Positions 4,569 to 6,686 of a DNA stretch of 6,686 nucleotides are shown here, piece by piece. Numbering within the stretch: the first letter of the stretch is position 1; each line of letters opens with the position of its first letter. This stretch comes from CAZYPB01 sp964649265. Lineage in GTDB: Archaea; Micrarchaeota; Micrarchaeia; Burarchaeales; JAKAKT01. The position numbers and the translations under genes are program-made. The notes under the pieces were generated by a model, which searched no databases, was not told where the DNA came from, and was given only the letters and a program-made list of their open reading frames with translations. The stretch covers positions 1 through 6,686 of the forward strand of contig CAZYPB010000070.1 of assembly GCA_964649265.1 (NCBI GenBank). The letters run 5' to 3'.

Positions 4569-5423
4569 TCAGCTTTCCTCTGCCCAGCTCTCGTCGATTT
4601 TTTTCTGTATCTCTGTTACTTCCTCAGGAGTCAAATGCTTGAACCGTTTCTGTTGCTTAAGGTATTCCTCCACAGGTTTCCGTTTCGCTGGTTTAAACAG
4701 ATCTGTTCTCTTGCCGTATTCATATTCTTCCATTCTCCATATGCCTGTTTCGACGATAAGCCTTGCAGCCTCTATTGATTTGGCAGTATCAAGCCCCCAA
4801 CCTGTCGGGCATGACGAGAATATAGAAACAAAGCGCGCTCCTTTTATTTTTGCAGCTTTCTTTAGTTTCTTATCTACATCAAAAGGATATGCTATACTTG
4901 AGCTTGCAACATATGGTGCCCTGTGCGCAGCAACAATCTCTATGATTGGTTTCTTCCACTGAGGCTTTCCTTTTATTGATTTACCCACTTGCGATGTGGT
5001 GGTAGATGCCTTCCATGGGGTTGAGCTGCTTCTCTGTATCCCTGTGTTCATGTAAGCCTCATTATCATAGCATACATAGAGCACATCATCGTCTCTTTCG
5101 AGCATTCCAGAAAGAGCACCGAAGCCTATATCATATGTTGAGCCATCGCCTGCAATACATACTACCTGCGTGTGATCATTTCCCATGGACCTCAGGGCGT
5201 GGCTTATTCCTGCAGCAACTGCGGGAACATTCTCGAAAAGAGTGTGTATGTATGGAACCTTCCAAGCGCTCTGAGGGTAAGGAGATGATATTATCTCACC
5301 GCAGCCAGTTGCATTTACCACTATAACATCTTTTCCAACAGCTTTCATGATCTGTCTGAAAGCAACTGCAATACCGCAACCTGCACATGCACGATGTCCG
5401 GAAGCAAATAGTTCTTCAACCAT
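4569..5423 (-). CDS. porB: Pyruvate:ferredoxin oxidoreductase, beta subunit (TPP-binding)
   Basis: This 284-residue subunit binds thiamine diphosphate and the proximal [4Fe-4S] cluster of a 2-oxoacid:ferredoxin oxidoreductase. The cluster ligands fit the family: CAGC at 13-16, Cys41 in NATGCGE (25 residues after Cys16) and Cys205 in SSCPTGWG. The TPP/Mg motif is AGDGSTYDIG (91-100) with the paired Asn at 121 in YDNEAYMNTG. The C-terminal region ending RFKHLTPEE is typical of archaeal PorB. It directly follows porA with no gap (TAG then ATG) and has a good ribosome site, AAAGGAGTG (5431-5439), inside the end of porA. Pyruvate is the likeliest substrate; a branched-chain (VOR) enzyme cannot be excluded from sequence alone. 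Confidence 0.92.
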   Translation of the reverse strand: MVEELFASGHRACAGCGIAVAFRQIMKAVGKDVIVVNATGCGEIISSPYPQSAWKVPYIHTLFENVPAVAAGISHALRSMGNDHTQVVCIAGDGSTYDIGFGALSGMLERDDDVLYVCYDNEAYMNTGIQRSSSTPWKASTTTSQVGKSIKGKPQWKKPIIEIVAAHRAPYVASSSIAYPFDVDKKLKKAAKIKGARFVSIFSSCPTGWGLDTAKSIEAARLIVETGIWRMEEYEYGKRTDLFKPAKRKPVEEYLKQQKRFKHLTPEEVTEIQKKIDESWAEES

Positions 5424-6557
5424 CTAAACCCACTCCTTTAATGGCTTTCCGCCGCTTACCTTGTCCAGAATCTCTTTTACATGGTTAACTGTCACATCTT
5501 TTCCTCCAAGTCCGCCAATGAAGCTTGAAATAACTGCATCTGATTTGTTTTCTCCAACGGCAGTCATGATTTCAGAGTAGATGGGAGCTTCTCCTCCAAA
5601 GCTTATTGCTTTTTCAAATACTGCAACATTCTTGCCTGCCAATGCTTCAGCAATCTCTTTTCCTGGGAATGGTCTGAATGATTTTATTCTAAGAACTCCG
5701 ACTTTCTTTCCATCTGATCGAAGGTTATCAACTGCTTCCTTTGCATTCCCCATAACGCTTCCCATGCCAACAAAAACAGATTCAGCGTCTTCGAGTTTGT
5801 ATTTCTCTATAAGTCCATCGCCGTATGTTCTCCCGGTTATCTTGCTCCATTCATCATGTGCTTTTCGGATGTCTTCTTTTGACTTCCCCATATCGTCGAA
5901 AACATCTTTTCGGAAATCTTGGTAATGCTCTGGGAAAGCATATACTCCCAGGCTTATTGGGTTCTCTGGGTCGAGCTTGTATTTTGGGTTGAACTTAGGC
6001 AAGTAACCTGAGATCTGTTCCTTTTCAGGTATGTCTATCTGTTCAACAGCATGCGTTAGGTAAAACCCATCTATGCAGACCATGGCTGGAAGACCAACGC
6101 TCTCGGCAATCTTGAATGCCTGTGGGACTGTATCGCAAGCCTCTTGATTTGTCTCACAGAAAAGCTGGATCCAACCGCTGTCCCTCTCTGAAATTGAATC
6201 CTGATGATCGTTCCATATGTTCAATGGAGCAGATAATGCCCTGTTTGCAACAACCATTACAGGAGATAATCTCATTCCGGCAGTACAGAATATGGCTTCA
6301 TGCATAAGTGCCAACCCCTGACTGCTTGTTGTAGAGAACGCCCTCCCTCCTGCAGATGATGCACCAATTAGCGCAGAGATCGCAGAAAACTCTGCTTCCA
6401 CAGGTATGAAATCCCTTATCTCTCCATCAGCATACAGCTTATTCAAATCTTCTGCAATATGTGTAGAAGGAGTTATGGGAAAACAGGCGACTACATCTGG
6501 GTCGCAGTTCTTCGCTGTTTCAGCAATTGCAGCTGAACCTTCAATTGTCTTTTTCAT
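5424..6557 (-). CDS. porA: Pyruvate:ferredoxin oxidoreductase, alpha subunit
   Basis: The 377-residue alpha subunit supplies the pyrimidine-binding half of the TPP site and most of the substrate pocket. With PorB, PorD and a gamma subunit it converts pyruvate and CoA to acetyl-CoA and CO2 while reducing ferredoxin. Visible motifs are FPITPSTHIAE (26-36), IPVEAEFSAI (51-60), TTSSQGLALMHEA (76-88), and NIWNDHQDS with RDSGWIQ (113-131), all typical of PorA. A second domain with the VFVGMGSVMGNAKEAV stretch spans roughly 260-350. The length is normal for separate alpha subunits. The ATG lies 4 nt after the porD stop, with GGAG at 6567-6570 and GTGAG at 6561-6565 upstream. Stop TAG (5424-5426) abuts the porB ATG, which points to coupled translation and equal dosage. 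Confidence 0.93.
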   Translation of the reverse strand: MKKTIEGSAAIAETAKNCDPDVVACFPITPSTHIAEDLNKLYADGEIRDFIPVEAEFSAISALIGASSAGGRAFSTTSSQGLALMHEAIFCTAGMRLSPVMVVANRALSAPLNIWNDHQDSISERDSGWIQLFCETNQEACDTVPQAFKIAESVGLPAMVCIDGFYLTHAVEQIDIPEKEQISGYLPKFNPKYKLDPENPISLGVYAFPEHYQDFRKDVFDDMGKSKEDIRKAHDEWSKITGRTYGDGLIEKYKLEDAESVFVGMGSVMGNAKEAVDNLRSDGKKVGVLRIKSFRPFPGKEIAEALAGKNVAVFEKAISFGGEAPIYSEIMTAVGENKSDAVISSFIGGLGGKDVTVNHVKEILDKVSGGKPLKEWV

Positions 6558-6561
6558 AATC

Positions 6562-6686
6562 TCACTTCTCCGTCTTCATATCTATGGCTTTTTTGGGACA
6601 TTCATTTGCGCATATCCCACAGCCTTTGCAGTAATCGTAATCAATGTCTGGAACCTTTCCTGGTTCGCCCATGCATCCCTCTGGAC
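6562..6686 (-). CDS. porD: Pyruvate:ferredoxin oxidoreductase, delta (ferredoxin-like) subunit, C-terminal part
   Basis: The frame is open to the window edge and gives the last 40 residues. They contain one complete 4Fe-4S motif, CKGCGICANECP, followed by KKAIDM. This is the second cluster of the PorD 2[4Fe-4S] ferredoxin-like subunit. The preceding PEGCMGEPGKVPDIDYDY segment is the usual inter-cluster region, and the first CxxCxxC group must lie beyond the window. PorD passes electrons from PorB to soluble ferredoxin. The gene is followed after 4 nt by porA, the standard D-A-B order; a gamma subunit gene would be expected further upstream. Confidence 0.92.
   Translation of the reverse strand, partial: PEGCMGEPGKVPDIDYDYCKGCGICANECPKKAIDMKTEK

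Noticed and set aside
4482..4962. Open frames of about 98 and 133 codons on the + strand opposite porB and its upstream gap.
   Set aside because: They are antisense to a clear porB gene, overlap each other and show no recognisable domain; they are shadows of the real gene.

Overview
This is an archaeal chromosomal window. The left half is the classical archaeal ribosomal-protein/RNA-polymerase cluster in its usual order: end of uS11, RNA polymerase subunit Rpo3/D, tRNA-Leu, eL18, uL13, uS9, RNA polymerase subunit Rpo10/N, tRNA-Pro, uS2. All of it is on the + strand. The archaeal-specific proteins (eL18, RpoN, an alpha-like RpoD), the strong Shine-Dalgarno sites (AGGAGG, AGGTGAT) and the bulge-helix-bulge tRNA introns leave little doubt about the domain. 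Lineage is less certain. The non-canonical T-loop introns, the loss of rpoK/eno between rpoN and rps2, and a cysteine-repeat lipoprotein would fit a DPANN-type or deep euryarchaeal lineage, but this is inference.

Positions 1-2428 are tightly packed, with gaps of 0-4 nt or short overlaps, and should be one transcript. A tRNA-Leu(GAG) begins 3 nt after rpoD and carries a 39-nt intron in its T-loop. Positions 2429-2709 form the only sizeable non-protein stretch. It holds a T-rich element, a long imperfect inverted repeat, and a tRNA-Pro(GGG) split by two introns, one canonical at 37/38 and one in the T-loop. uS2 follows 20 nt after that tRNA.

Positions 3328-6686 lie on the - strand. Reading in the transcribed direction (right to left) come the 3' end of porD (ferredoxin-like delta subunit), porA and porB, packed as an operon for a 2-oxoacid:ferredoxin oxidoreductase, most likely pyruvate-specific. 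A predicted lipoprotein with its own TATA-like promoter follows. Its mature part is built from 14 cysteine-pair repeats (28 Cys). The lipoprotein converges on rps2, and the two stop codons lie in one shared palindrome, TCATGA.

Functionally, the left block is translation and transcription machinery. The right block is anaerobic central carbon metabolism (pyruvate to acetyl-CoA with reduced ferredoxin) plus one exported protein of unknown function. The parts that are not routine are the three tRNA introns, the structured element upstream of tRNA-Pro and the cysteine-repeat lipoprotein. I saw no CRISPR array, mobile element or other accessory system.
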